From: Sphaerosporella brunnea
Taxonomy: Eukaryota > Ascomycota > Pezizomycetes > Pezizales > Pyronemataceae
Reading direction: 5' to 3'
DNA length: 11,784 nt
Assembly: GCA_008704415.1 (NCBI GenBank)
Contig: VXIS01000615.1
Location: 1-11,784 of the forward strand
Position 1 is the stretch's first letter. Every line of letters starts with the position of its first letter. The notes beneath the pieces were generated by a model. The model made no database searches. It saw only the letters and a list, made by a program, of their open reading frames with translations, and had not been told where the DNA came from. The translations under genes and the position numbers were made by a program. Of the stretch, positions 1 to 7,700 are shown in pieces.

Positions 1-155
1 AAGATTCGCTAATGGTACGAGTATATTCGTACCGAAGGGAAAATAGAATAAAGATTTCAAAACGAATATAGATTGTGTAAACGACAATATTGTTAAGGCT
101 GAACCTCACAATATCCTAACGATGATGTCTGCTAACTCTGGTGGTCTCTCAACTC
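1..155. repeat. Left copy of 155-bp dispersed direct repeat
   Basis: This block aligns without gaps to 11630-11784, with 8 mismatches over 155 bases (about 95% identity). It contains a perfect hairpin, GGTACGA/TCGTACC with a 6-base loop (13-32), and a short palindrome ACAATATTGT. The mismatches are a mixture of transitions and transversions. The alignment stops only because the window begins and ends there, so the true repeat is longer on at least one side. It could be part of a long terminal repeat, a satellite unit or another dispersed element. No TG...CA boundary or primer-binding site could be fixed. Confidence 0.9.
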
Positions 156-418
156 GAGGGAAATCTCGCGGGTTATATCCTGACGACTAGCCAGGGATTA
201 TAGATAACCCCCACTCCAACTCGGACACTCTTCTGCAGCTATGGCGTGATTGAACGCGTAAGCTTTGATGCCTAGAATGCCCTATTGAAGTGCCGCAGTA
301 GCTATGACGTGATGACCAATTACCGAAGTGACTTTGGTACTTATCAAGTCTTGTCACAGGTGCTCCCCTCATATACCCACCGGGTACGTTCCGGTATAAC
401 GGTCGGGCGCAACGTGAT

Positions 419-496
419 GTGAGTTATTTTGTTCCCTGGAAAAAACTATTTTTCTATGGGAACCGGCAACTAACCACTTTTTGCCATATAACTCAC
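419..496. repeat. Foldback mini-element, copy 1
   Basis: The 56 bases at 419-474 are repeated at 571-626 with one mismatch. The copy folds on itself. The outer arms are GTGAGTTAT (419-427) and ATAACTCAC (488-496). The inner arms are GAAAAA (439-444) and TTTTTC (449-454), with the loop ACTA. CCC and GGG pair between the two levels. This nested-palindrome organisation resembles a very small MITE or hairpin element. The GTGAGT start and internal CTAAC also mimic an intron, but no convincing acceptor follows at the usual distance. Confidence 0.7.
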
Positions 497-509
497 GGTG
501 AATAACCTG

Positions 510-545
510 TGACAACTGCAAGGTGTTAGACCAACACAGTTGTCA
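510..545. repeat. Bulged hairpin between the two foldback copies
   Basis: The arms TGACAACT (510-517) and AGTTGTCA (538-545) are perfect complements. They enclose a second perfect stem, GTGTT/AACAC, with loop AGACC and a one-sided bulge GCAAG. This is a strong 13-bp two-part hairpin in a tract with no coding signal. Confidence 0.65.
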
Positions 546-569
546 TTATTCGTTTGTATGCGCACGAAT

Positions 570-632
570 GGTGAGTTATTTTGTACCCTGGAAAAAACTA
601 TTTTTCTATGGGAACCGGCAACTAACTTCACC
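570..632. repeat. Foldback mini-element, copy 2
   Basis: This is the second copy of the 56-bp unit, 152 bp after the first. Here the outer arms are GGTGAGTTA (570-578) and TAACTTCACC (623-632), with one bulged base. The inner arms are GAAAAA (591-596) and TTTTTC (601-606), with the loop ACTA. The outer right arm differs in sequence from that of copy 1 yet still pairs. Confidence 0.7.
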
Positions 633-693
633 ATCGCCATTATGACGTAAGTCTTGTAACTCTTAGGGCACTTCCTAATAGAGTGGACTTATA

Positions 694-726
694 GATGATT
701 ATACAGCCTCACTGTTGATAATCATC
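694..726. repeat. 9-bp perfect inverted repeat
   Basis: GATGATTAT (694-702) and ATAATCATC (718-726) are exact reverse complements separated by 15 bases. The pair lies in the same gene-free, hairpin-rich tract. Confidence 0.55.
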
Positions 727-850
727 ACCGTCAATAAACCGTTATGTAACCCTTAAGGTAATGTAGCCATAACTCATAAGGGGGTACCAGAAATGGTACT
801 GTGGGAGGTGGGTGTAACACATGTAAGCTAGCTAGATTTAGAGTTAGGTA

Positions 851-874
851 GTTCTGCCTCTTAAAAGGCAGAAC
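851..874. repeat. 8-bp perfect hairpin near the end of the left repeat tract
   Basis: GTTCTGCC (851-858) and GGCAGAAC (867-874) pair perfectly around the loop TCTTAAAA. The hairpin lies near the point where the base composition changes from AT-leaning to CT-rich, so it may mark the end of the left element. Confidence 0.5.
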
Positions 875-880
875 CAAGCG

Positions 881-1104
881 CTAGACGTCGTACCTCGCAA
901 TAAAAACTTCTACCTTCTTCATCGACAGCTCTCGAAACCGACTCCATCCATACCATCTACAGCCTACGCTGGTTCTCGTGTTGCTTCGCTTGTTTCTTTC
1001 CTTCTTCCCTTCCGCGTTCCTGCTTGTGTTCTACCCCGAGATCACGGTCTCGTTCCTTCGGAGCATATTCACGGGACGTGCTGCCGCTGCTGACGCTGGT
1101 GACA
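881..1104. other. CT-rich unassigned segment
   Basis: Plus-strand CT-rich sequence (for example 986-1014) is a polypurine run on the minus strand. A 65-codon minus-strand ORF (1154-957) is rich in Arg, Ser, Glu and Lys, and a 64-codon plus-strand ORF (978-1172) overlaps it. Neither resembles a family I know. Both are probably by-products of biased composition. Confidence 0.3.
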
Positions 1105-2340
1105 CTTCTCGTACGGCTCCCGCGACCCCACCCGTACATATTACTTTTCTTCACTTGGAGGGTGTTGTTTAGCTAACGCACTGGCAGCGCCTAGCTCAAA
1201 CCACTCAAGCCGCCGGTATGTACCTACCTCTGCCACTGTACCGAGCCTTGCCTGACAACACACCGATAGTTTCCTCACCACCCATGATTATGTCCAAGAA
1301 ACCGTGGAAACGCAAACGCAAGCGCAAGAGCAAAGTGAACCCCCTGACACCGACAACAAAGAACATTCGCTCTGACATCATCAGCAGGAATCTATGCATC
1401 ATCTCGGAAACGCCAATGCGCAGATTCCGACAAGCACCGAAAATGACAATCCTCGCAAGGCCCCACGCTAACGGGCGAAACCAGTGATTGCGACCGGGTT
1501 CGCCTCCCTGGACTGGCAACAGGCGGGCTCGCAGCCACCCCGGCATTGGCGTCGGCGGTTCAGGAAAACACAGGGGAAAACACAGGGTCCATTCACGTCG
1601 ATGTGTCCCGTTATACAGGCATGGACATCGCCAGGAACATCACACCCAATGGCACCGGTTCAGGGATCACCTTCACCTTTCGTGGCTCGACATAGAGGAA
1701 TCGGCGTCGGCAGTTCAGGAACACACAGGGTCTATTCACGTCGATGTGTCCCGTTATACAGGCATGGACATCGCCAGGAACATCACACCCAATGGAACCG
1801 GTTCAGGGATCACCTTCACCTTTCGTGGCTCGACATAGAGGAATCTCCGGCGGCAGTTCAGGAACACACAGGGTCTATTCACATCGATGTGTCCGGATAT
1901 ACAGGCATGGACATCGCCTGGAACATCGCACCAGTATAGCTTGGACAGCCATGCAACCATCTATGCTGATTCAGCCACTCAATTGGCCGCGTCACCGCCC
2001 GCGACCCGACCGTTTGTGAGCGAAGTCACAGCGCGAGCTCATCAGTACATGGAAGCCATCCGAGACACGGCGCCCGCGAGCGAATGGAGCACTGAGGACT
2101 CACCCTGAGACGGATGGTTTTGCCGCGATAAAACTGCCCACCGACTTCCCCACCTTCACGACTCCGGATCGTCCAACCTTCACTGCTCTAAACCAGGGAA
2201 TGAGACATGCGCCGGTTGACCTGACTGGCAGCAGCGCCATCTTCGCTGCCCCTCCTTGCCCCCCGGCCCGGCGTTCCGACGTGCCGTTCGTGGAAGACAT
2301 CGTCAGCTGTCACCGGACCCAACCCTTGAGCCCCTGACAA
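1105..2340 (+). pseudogene. Decayed plus-strand coding-like tract, possibly gag-like
   Basis: One plus frame runs from about 1105 to 1480 with three stops only (TGA 1253, TGA 1373, TAA 1469). Its product is rich in Gln, Glu, Thr and Asn, for example ETQTQAQEQSEPPDTDN, a composition seen in retrotransposon Gag proteins and in low-complexity proteins. Each stop could arise by one C-to-T change from CGA or CAA. After the tandem array, coding-like sequence resumes (AASPPATRPFVSEVTARAHQ) and continues to about 2334 after a single frameshift near 2104 (KLPTDFPTFTTPDRPTF and onward). No conserved domain is recognisable. The gag-like reading is inference from composition and from the transposon-rich setting. 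Confidence 0.3.
1546..1938. repeat. Three-copy 143-bp tandem array
   Basis: The unit contains ATTCACGTCGATGTGTCCCG followed by about 120 further bases. The landmark ATTCAC begins at 1591, 1734 and 1877, giving an exact 143-bp period twice. Units 1 and 2 are nearly identical, but unit 1 carries an extra 12-bp GGAAAACACAGG duplication. Unit 3 is cut short at about 1938. Because 143 is not a multiple of 3, the same DNA is read in different frames in successive units, so the 151-codon ORF crossing it (1484-1939) is not a repeat protein. Confidence 0.85.
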
Positions 2341-3160
2341 ACAACTAAGAGGCGCGGCCATTCCAGTACCTTTCTGGGGGTATAGAATGGCCAAAAACCT
2401 TTCGCGGACATCAAAATCGCGCTATCACCTTGCTGTGTTGGTCTGCAGGCGCTGCGTAAAATGACTACATACCTCACGACCTGCGCGCTAGCCGCAAAAA
2501 CCTCGCCGCAAGTCCTCCAAAATGGCCTTGCAGTGTGACTATGGGTGGGCAACCAAACTGGCATCTCTTGTCTGCTTTTCATTGGAGTGTCAATGATTGA
2601 ATTTCGTTCAGTTGTGTTGATATCGGGTGGAGATGGCGCCGCCGAACAGTTCTCCAAATTATTTGTGTCAGCACAGGCCACCCCGGTACATACAATCGCC
2701 ATAAACTGGGCACATGAATCAGGAAACGATGGAAAATCACCACGCCGGGTTGCGGCGTGACATCCCATGGGCTATCGGTCCGGTACAATGGTAGGAGAAG
2801 GATGCATGCGCGCAATTGCGATGGAAGATGCGTACAGGTGGCGGTGTTGGGAAACTGGACAGAGGTGTACATTTAGCGCAGGATCAGATGACAAAAGATC
2901 TTATTTCCCCGCCGCGGTATGGAAATCAAATGCCGGTTTTTTGTTAATCCGTAGGGTTTGAAATGTGCCGACCGAGCTTCAACCCTTTCTTACAACCTTC
3001 GATTACACTGGTCTTCGCAGATTGTATCGCACATATCGTCGGCCCCCTTGATTGCCTGTTCTGCTGGGGATCAACATGAGCCATCGTGATGCGAAGCTAT
3101 GAGATGACGGGCGATACCTACGTCACAACGCTGCTCAGTGCGAGAATAATAAAAACGGTT
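2341..3160. other. Gene-free segment with no recognisable content
   Basis: Several short ORFs occur, including a 152-codon minus-strand ORF (2768-2310) and a 71-codon plus-strand ORF (2545-2760), but they overlap one another. None shows a domain, a convincing composition or a plausible intron pattern. I see no transposon ends here. It may be decayed flanking sequence of the neighbouring elements. Confidence 0.35.
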
Positions 3161-3240
3161 ATTGGCTTTTATACCCCCCTCCGAAGGCCGTATTGGGCCC
3201 CATACCCCCGGTCTTAGATTATTTGGCGGCATACCCCTCA
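3161..3240. repeat. Degenerate 30-bp tandem motif, three units
   Basis: The motif (A/T)TTGG, then 4-5 bases, then ATACCCC recurs with ATACCCC starting at 3171, 3202 and 3231, a period of about 30 bp. Read on the minus strand, each unit is GGGGTAT followed by a CCAAT-like pentamer (two exact CCAAT, one CCAAA). It may be a decayed minisatellite or a cluster of CCAAT boxes. Confidence 0.5.
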
Positions 3241-3266
3241 ACCCACTCGAGTGAGACTCCAAGACC

Positions 3267-3491
3267 GTGACCCCAAGAACTGAACGCTCGCCCTTCGCCC
3301 TTCGCCCCACGCCCCCCGCCCCATCCTCCTCCCCGTACCCTCGCCCGTCTCATCCTCGCAAATACCACCCGCAGTCCTCACCACAACCCCGCGGTCACTA
3401 CCCCCACCGAATTTTTCACCGCTACCCAGCCCCCTCCCCCCCGGGCCGCTGCAGCACTTGTAAAGGCGTGGGTCATAATGTGCGAACCTGA
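3267..3491 (+). CDS. Proline-rich ORF ending in a zinc-knuckle-like motif
   Basis: The 74-codon frame is strongly Pro, Arg, Ser and His rich (for example RPTPPAPSSSPYPRPSHP). It ends CSTCKGVGHNVRT followed by TGA. C-x2-C-x4-H matches the first three ligands of a CCHC zinc knuckle, the type found in Gag proteins and at the end of MULE or FAR1-like transposases. The fourth Cys would fall exactly where the stop is. The piece may be the tail of a degraded transposase or gag, or a chance match in low-complexity sequence. A second open frame through the same Pro-rich DNA weakens the case. Confidence 0.35.
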   Translation: MTPRTERSPFALRPTPPAPSSSPYPRPSHPRKYHPQSSPQPRGHYPHRIFHRYPAPSPPGRCSTCKGVGHNVRT

Positions 3492-3979
3492 ACGCAGCCT
3501 CATAGGTATCTCTACTGGCGAATAGGACGCGTTGAGGGAGGGATAAGGGGTTAGCAGATGGCAGATGAACTCAAACCATGTTATTTAGGGCAACGTAAGT
3601 AGTATGGGCGTTAAATTCATCGGTTTGTACACGGTCCGGGCGGTTTTGTTGTGGTCTTTGTGTTTCACGCGAGTGGGGCGGGGGTCGCCTGCGGTTTGAT
3701 ATCCACACGGCATTGTATGTAGCGTTGAGTGGTCTCATTTTTGCAGCCTGGGGTTCGCGAGTTGGTGATGTGATGATGTGGAGGATTACGCGCTATGGAA
3801 GATTGCACGCTGTGGAGGAGTGCAAGCTGTGGAGGATTCCACCCCGCGGCGCGTGCATTTGATGGTAAGCTCATGGCTGGCACCCGCGCGTCATCACACG
3901 CCATCGATTGATTCTGTGCGCTCGACGTCTGAATTCACTTTCTCCGTTACAACCGAGATCTCGGGAACTCTATATTTCA
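3492..3979. other. Unassigned intergenic segment
   Basis: No protein-like frame is evident. The segment contains one short minisatellite at 3775-3842, listed separately. Short overlapping ORFs (3665-3904 minus, 3778-3987 plus) derive partly from that repeat. Confidence 0.35.
3775..3842. repeat. 17-bp minisatellite, four units
   Basis: Four consecutive 17-bp units start at 3775, 3792, 3809 and 3826, with a consensus close to GCTGTGGAGGATTGCAC and 2-5 differences between units. It does not resemble the 16-bp array at 5141-5280. Confidence 0.75.
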
Positions 3980-4079
3980 TCACATAGTGGTATGTGTTAT
4001 AGTCGTGTAGATGCTGTAGTTTATTACTAATTCCTCTCTGTTTTGCCGTTTATTAAAAGAAACTGTAGAATGTACTACG

Positions 4080-5117
4080 TTATCGGTCGGAGCGTAGTAG
4101 AATGATATTGAACGCAAAAAGAAAAAAAAAAGGTAGTAAACATCTGCGCAGAAATCTTGTACTGTGGAAGGTCTCATATCCGAACAGGTCGGCTGGCAGA
4201 TACCGACGAAGTTCACGTGCGGAAGCAAACTGCTTGGTTCGGATGATGTCTTTCAGTTCTTCATCTATCCTCCGAACTGCTGCTCTCTGGTGAATCGGGC
4301 GATGCTTGTAGTTGATGCCGATGCCGTCGGTAGTGACAGAAATAGCAATTGAGCCACCGCAATCAACACGCATTCTGCTGTTTCCCTGTCGAGGGATTCG
4401 CCCGGGGCGTGCCCTGGTGTCCCGTTCCGGATTGCCCTTATCTCTGCTCGCAAGATCGGAGGAGCAGACAAAATGGACTGTGAAACCGTTACCCAAGGTA
4501 GTCGTGGTTGAATGGACATAGGCGAATTGGTCACTATCCTGAATCTCCCACATCACGGAGTAGGCGATTTCCCGCGCTGTTTCTTTTGGATCGACGACAT
4601 TCATGAGCGTCTCCAGAAGACGGGATACATCGCATGGAAGATCGTCACCATACAGGTAGAGCTGACAGTGGCCAGCCAGTTGCCATTTCCCGGCGCAGAT
4701 TGGATATACCGTAGGGTCGACCTCAGGAGCGAGGTTTTTGTCGTCTATTTCGAGAGGGCTATATTCCGGGTATGGGGCGTGCATGCTGAGAATTGCTCCG
4801 AGTATAGCTCTGAATGATTCGACATCATCGACGATGGGAAACTCAGTCAAAACCCTGGGAGGAGTGTTACGCATCTGGTAGTGACAAGCAAGTTGTTAAG
4901 TATCTGGTAGTGACAAACAGTCGTAGAGACGGACCCTTCGAACAGTGCGTGCTGTAGTGTTACCACTCTGGAGCCGCTGCATGGCTCTTTCATGCTGACG
5001 ACGGACTTCTCCTGCGCGGCAGCGATGACAATTCCCCCGAGGTTTGGGAAAAGCGGTTACGGGTAGATGTTTGTTGCACCTGTGGCACCAACGCTCAGGT
5101 TCTTGCTGATCAGCCAT
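4080..5117 (-). pseudogene. Zinc-finger protein with CxxC/CxxC N-terminus and WRKY-GCM1-like domain, interrupted
   Basis: Two ORFs (5117-4896, 73 aa; 4874-4080, 264 aa) share one reading frame and are separated by a single TAA at 4896-4898. The N-terminal part has WCHRC (C11, C14) and CHRC (C30, C33), a four-Cys zinc site followed by a basic helix. The second part has C137, C172, H191 and H195 (numbered from its own Met), in VHFVCSS, DCGGSIAISV and KHRPIH. That spacing and context match the C-C-H-H fold of the WRKY-GCM1/FLYWCH superfamily, common in fungal MULE-type transposases and in large families of fungal DNA-binding proteins. The last 25 residues are hydrophobic and encoded partly by a T-rich run. 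A neighbouring frame (4228-3980) may be a continuation after a frameshift. The TAA could be a CAA-to-TAA mutation or lie in an unrecognised short intron. No transposase catalytic core is visible. Confidence 0.55.
4873..4916. repeat. 15-bp direct repeat around the internal stop
   Basis: ATCTGGTAGTGACAA occurs exactly at 4873-4887 and 4902-4916. The in-frame TAA (4896-4898) of the zinc-finger gene lies between the two copies, so the interruption may come from a short local duplication rather than a point mutation. Confidence 0.8.
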
Positions 5118-5140
5118 GGATGGTAGTGACGCGTAATTGC

Positions 5141-5280
5141 CGCTGGGAGTGACGACGGCTGGGGGTGACGACGGCTGGGAGTGACCACCGCTGGGAGTGA
5201 CGACGGCTGGGAGTGACTACGGCGACTGGAAGTGACGATGCGATGCGCGTGACGATGGTTGGGAGTGACGATGCTGGGAA
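5141..5280. repeat. 16-bp GTGAC minisatellite
   Basis: About eight imperfect units close to CTGGGAGTGACGACGG lie 24 bp upstream of the zinc-finger start codon. The first five are regular 16-mers and later ones have indels. The core GTGAC also occurs in GGTAGTGAC at 5122-5130, 4906-4914 and 4877-4885, so array and gene may share an origin. Confidence 0.8.
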
Positions 5281-5577
5281 TAGGACAACATCAGGGGCAG
5301 AAGGACGACATTGCTAAGGGTTAGGGATCGCGAGCGTGATCGCGATGCCGCAGCAGCGCGGCTACAGCTAAAGGGTGGAGACGACCGATGGTGGGCGATG
5401 GATATGGCTAAGGCAATCAGCGTTGATGGAGCTAGGAAGCAAGAGGTAAGGTTGTGGGCTGGGATGCCTCAAACGGTTAGCTTTGCGGTAGTGGGATCAG
5501 TGGCTGGGCAGAAGCCGTAGCGGTTGCAGTGTCGTAGAGGCTTCACTCTATATATATATACTTGAAGGTAGTTGATT
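5281..5577. other. Unassigned segment with hairpin and TA microsatellite
   Basis: A 69-codon plus-strand ORF (5311-5520, MLRVRDRERDRDAAAARLQL at its start) has no recognisable domain. A perfect hairpin, ATCGCGA/TCGCGAT, lies at 5327-5346, and an alternating TA run of six units lies at 5549-5560, directly next to the end of the transposase remnant. Confidence 0.35.
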
Positions 5578-5814
5578 TCACGGAGTGTCTGTGACAGTCG
5601 CAGAAATATGCTTGGGCGGCCAGCCAAATTCCAAGTGTAAATCTGCTAAGCTCTTTGGGCACGCAAGCCGTGCAAGAAGTATGCATAACGCATCTCGTCG
5701 GTGCTCCTTGATTCAGTTGTCGCCGTAAAAGTACAGAGGCAGGTCTAGCTGTTGCGCTATCTGCATAATCTTGTGTTGTGTGAAGCTTAGATCTCGAGTT
5801 CCTAGAGTTTTCAT
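5578..5814 (-). pseudogene. PIF/Harbinger-type transposase remnant (N-terminal HTH region)
   Basis: From ATG 5814 the minus frame reads about 33 residues including IAQQLDLPLYFYGDN, meets a TGA at 5715-5713, and continues as DALCILLARLACPKSLADL followed by HLEFGWPPKHIS to a stop at 5580-5578. The pattern 'alCILLaRLayPnRl.DL...FG.....iS' is the helix-turn-helix stretch that precedes the DDE catalytic domain in PIF/Harbinger (DDE_Tnp_4) transposases. The internal TGA could come from CGA or TGG by one transition. The catalytic Asp and Glu residues are absent because the piece ends before them. It is a short dead fragment, and no terminal inverted repeat was found. Confidence 0.6.
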
Positions 5815-6434
5815 GTGGAGTTCAGGCTAATACTTTACCGAAAGTACGTCCTCCAGTTCTCATTTGGCAGCGTATCGACACAAACTCTACCCATGGCAGG
5901 TGGACATCCATGCTTTCGTCGATTTCCAGCCTACATTTTCCGGACTCATACAGTGTGCTGGTACAGCACCTCACGCTGCCGTGTCAGAATGATTTTTTTG
6001 CAGCTCATGTTTTGGTGTTGGGAGTATACTGGCAATATGGAGCGGGGTGGCGTGGGTATGGCAGTTACAGGTACGTCAGTGGGGCCAAACCTGCCGACCT
6101 TGGATGCTCAAAATCGCCATGCTTTGCCAAGCCACCCCTAGATTTGGAAATAGAAATGAAATCGCAAACTCCCTAATATCCGCAGTGAGTTGCTCGACTG
6201 TGCTGACCATTAAATCTTGCACGTTGCCCGCCGAAAGGGCTGGATCGCCCAAAACACTCTCCCAGTCTCTGACCATACGCTGACAGTGAGGTTTTGCAAT
6301 TTTCGCCAGCGCACATGAGCGTTGGTAGTGACGGTTGTGAGTCAACCATACGCTGGGAAAATGCTCACCCAGCAGACTCTAGAACCTTTTGGTAGACCCG
6401 AGCCGAATATCAGATGTAGAACCTGCTCCGTTCA
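5815..6434. other. Unassigned segment with an 89-codon hypothetical ORF
   Basis: A minus-strand ORF (6345-6076) contains GDPALSAGNVQDLMVSTVEQ and looks protein-like but matches nothing I know. It lies upstream of, and on the same strand as, the Harbinger remnant, so it could be a decayed N-terminal region or the companion protein of that element. This is inference only. Overlapping plus-strand ORFs (5815-6141, 5910-6176, 6047-6283) are considered shadows. Confidence 0.3.
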
Positions 6435-7700
6435 CTACATATATCTATCAATTCCGCGTTCCGCGCCCGGTGCGCGCTGAGTATCCGCGCAGGATGACGT
6501 GAATTCACCGCCAAAAGTCATAGCATGCACCGGGTAATCCCAAAACCCCGAAGGTACAGGTTTAAAGTACACGGAACCAAATGACATCGCCGCTCCAGCC
6601 ACAGTGAGCATCATGACTGGCAGCTTATGCTTCCTGGTCAGCAGCAGCGCTTCTGTCTTCCCTACGTCAAAGGCCACGGCGTTGTCATCGGCCCATTGGA
6701 GACTGGCTGCCGCGCATGCCTTGAGCGTTTCGGTGACTTCGGCAACGTTGCTCCCTGTGGCCACCCAGGCGACGTCGTCGGCATACGACAGGGCGAAAGC
6801 GTCGGCGTCGGCCAAGCGCGCCTCCACCGCCGGAAAGAGGCCGGATAGGTATATCGCGAAGAGGATTGGCGACACCGCCGATCCCTAACGGAGGCCAGTC
6901 CTGATGGCTATGGGGTCGCTAAGTTAGCCTTCAATCTTCATCCGGACCGATCTGTCGTCCATGAAAGAGGCTGTCCAGCGAATGAGGCTATGCGGTGCAC
7001 GGAGCTCCACAAGTCTGCGGATCAGCACCGCTTTCGACACGTGGTCAAAGGCGCCTTTGACGTCCATGAGCAGGACGCCAACGATCCGTTGGTCGCATCA
7101 CGCCATGTGGGCTTGATCCATGAGGACGGCGACCGCGTCGACGGGGGCTCTGCCGTTTCGGCTGCCGAATTGTCCTCCGTGAAGCCAGGATCCGGATTCG
7201 GCGGCGTTTACCAGCCTACCGGTCACCACTCGCTCTATAACCTTGCCCAGGCAGCATAGCAGCGAGATAACTCGGTAAGATCGGGCCTGTGAGTCGTCTT
7301 TTCCAGGCTTCGGGATGACAAGGCCGGTGGCTTGGCTGGTAGCCTTGCCAGACGCATGCACGGACCAGCGCTGCGAAGCTCTCGCGATGCCATTTCCATA
7401 CCAGACGTACGGCCGGCGGGCCGAGCTTGTCAGGGCCGGCTGCCGACTGGGAGGCCTGCACCCAGCACGCCTTCTCCACTTCGTCATCCACGACCAGGAC
7501 GTCGTTGCTGAGGCCGTCAAGCTCCCTGCTGGACCAGTTGTCGCTTGGCGGCGGCGGGAATGCCTGTCTGGCCATCATGGTGCTCTTTTCGGCGACGGTT
7601 GACGCCTTGGTGCCATCCTGGCTCGATAGAGGCCCTCCTCCGGCTGCGGTTGCGGCTCCGTTGGCGAAATATTCCCTGAATTTGAGGGTGCAATATTTTT
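6435..7700 (-). pseudogene. Non-LTR (LINE) retrotransposon reverse transcriptase, truncated and degenerate
   Basis: The minus strand encodes a recognisable fungal LINE reverse transcriptase. Reading begins near 7700, and the pre-RT segment is seen in one frame (QAFPPPPSDNW, SAAGPDKLGPPAVRLVWKWH). A frameshift near 7340 moves to a second frame with GLVIPKPGKDD, YRVISLLCCLGKVIERVV, GGQFGSRNGRAPVDAV, then LLMDVKGAFDHVS (catalytic motif A), GSAVSPILFAIYLSG (motif B) and LSYADDVAWVA (motif C with the YADD catalytic Asp pair). In-frame stops are TGA 7100-7098, TAA 6926-6924 and TAG 6887-6885. The last sits at the usual Gln of the PQG motif. The apurinic-type endonuclease domain and the RNase H/3' end are missing. 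It cannot make an active enzyme. Confidence 0.9.

Larger units (their letters stand above)
156..880. other. Non-coding, hairpin-rich repeat-like tract
   Basis: No reading frame here looks like a protein. The tract is AT-leaning and contains many short perfect inverted repeats, several of which are listed separately. Others are GTACC/GGTAC at 784-799 and a short direct repeat GCTATG(G/A)CGTGAT near 236 and 301. It is continuous with the left 155-bp repeat and probably belongs to the same element. A run reading CAATAAAAAC followed by a pyrimidine-rich stretch (about 898-960) resembles a fungal core promoter, so an LTR-like promoter is possible but unproven. Confidence 0.5.

Noticed and set aside
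120..185. Possible hammerhead ribozyme core (CTGATG...GAAA) in the repeat
   Set aside because: The right copy reads CTGATGG and the left copy CTGGTGG. The required CUGANGA core is absent, and the surrounding arms do not form the three-stem fold.
419..520. Foldback copies as introns (GTGAGT start, CTAAC branch-like)
   Set aside because: Neither copy has a suitable acceptor at fungal intron distance, and no coding exons flank them.
1484..1939. 151-codon ORF as a repeat protein
   Set aside because: It crosses three 143-bp units in three different frames, so its apparent length is a by-product of the array.
2310..2768. 152-codon minus-strand ORF as a gene
   Set aside because: It overlaps other open frames on the plus strand, has no domain and an unnatural composition, and no splice or promoter context supports it.
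3775..5280. Short tandem arrays as a CRISPR
   Set aside because: The units are contiguous and imperfect, with no unique spacers between conserved repeats and no cas genes, in a eukaryotic context.
5314..5326. Telomere-like CTAAGGGTTAGGG
   Set aside because: It has fewer than two full TTAGGG units and no further copies, so chance is sufficient.
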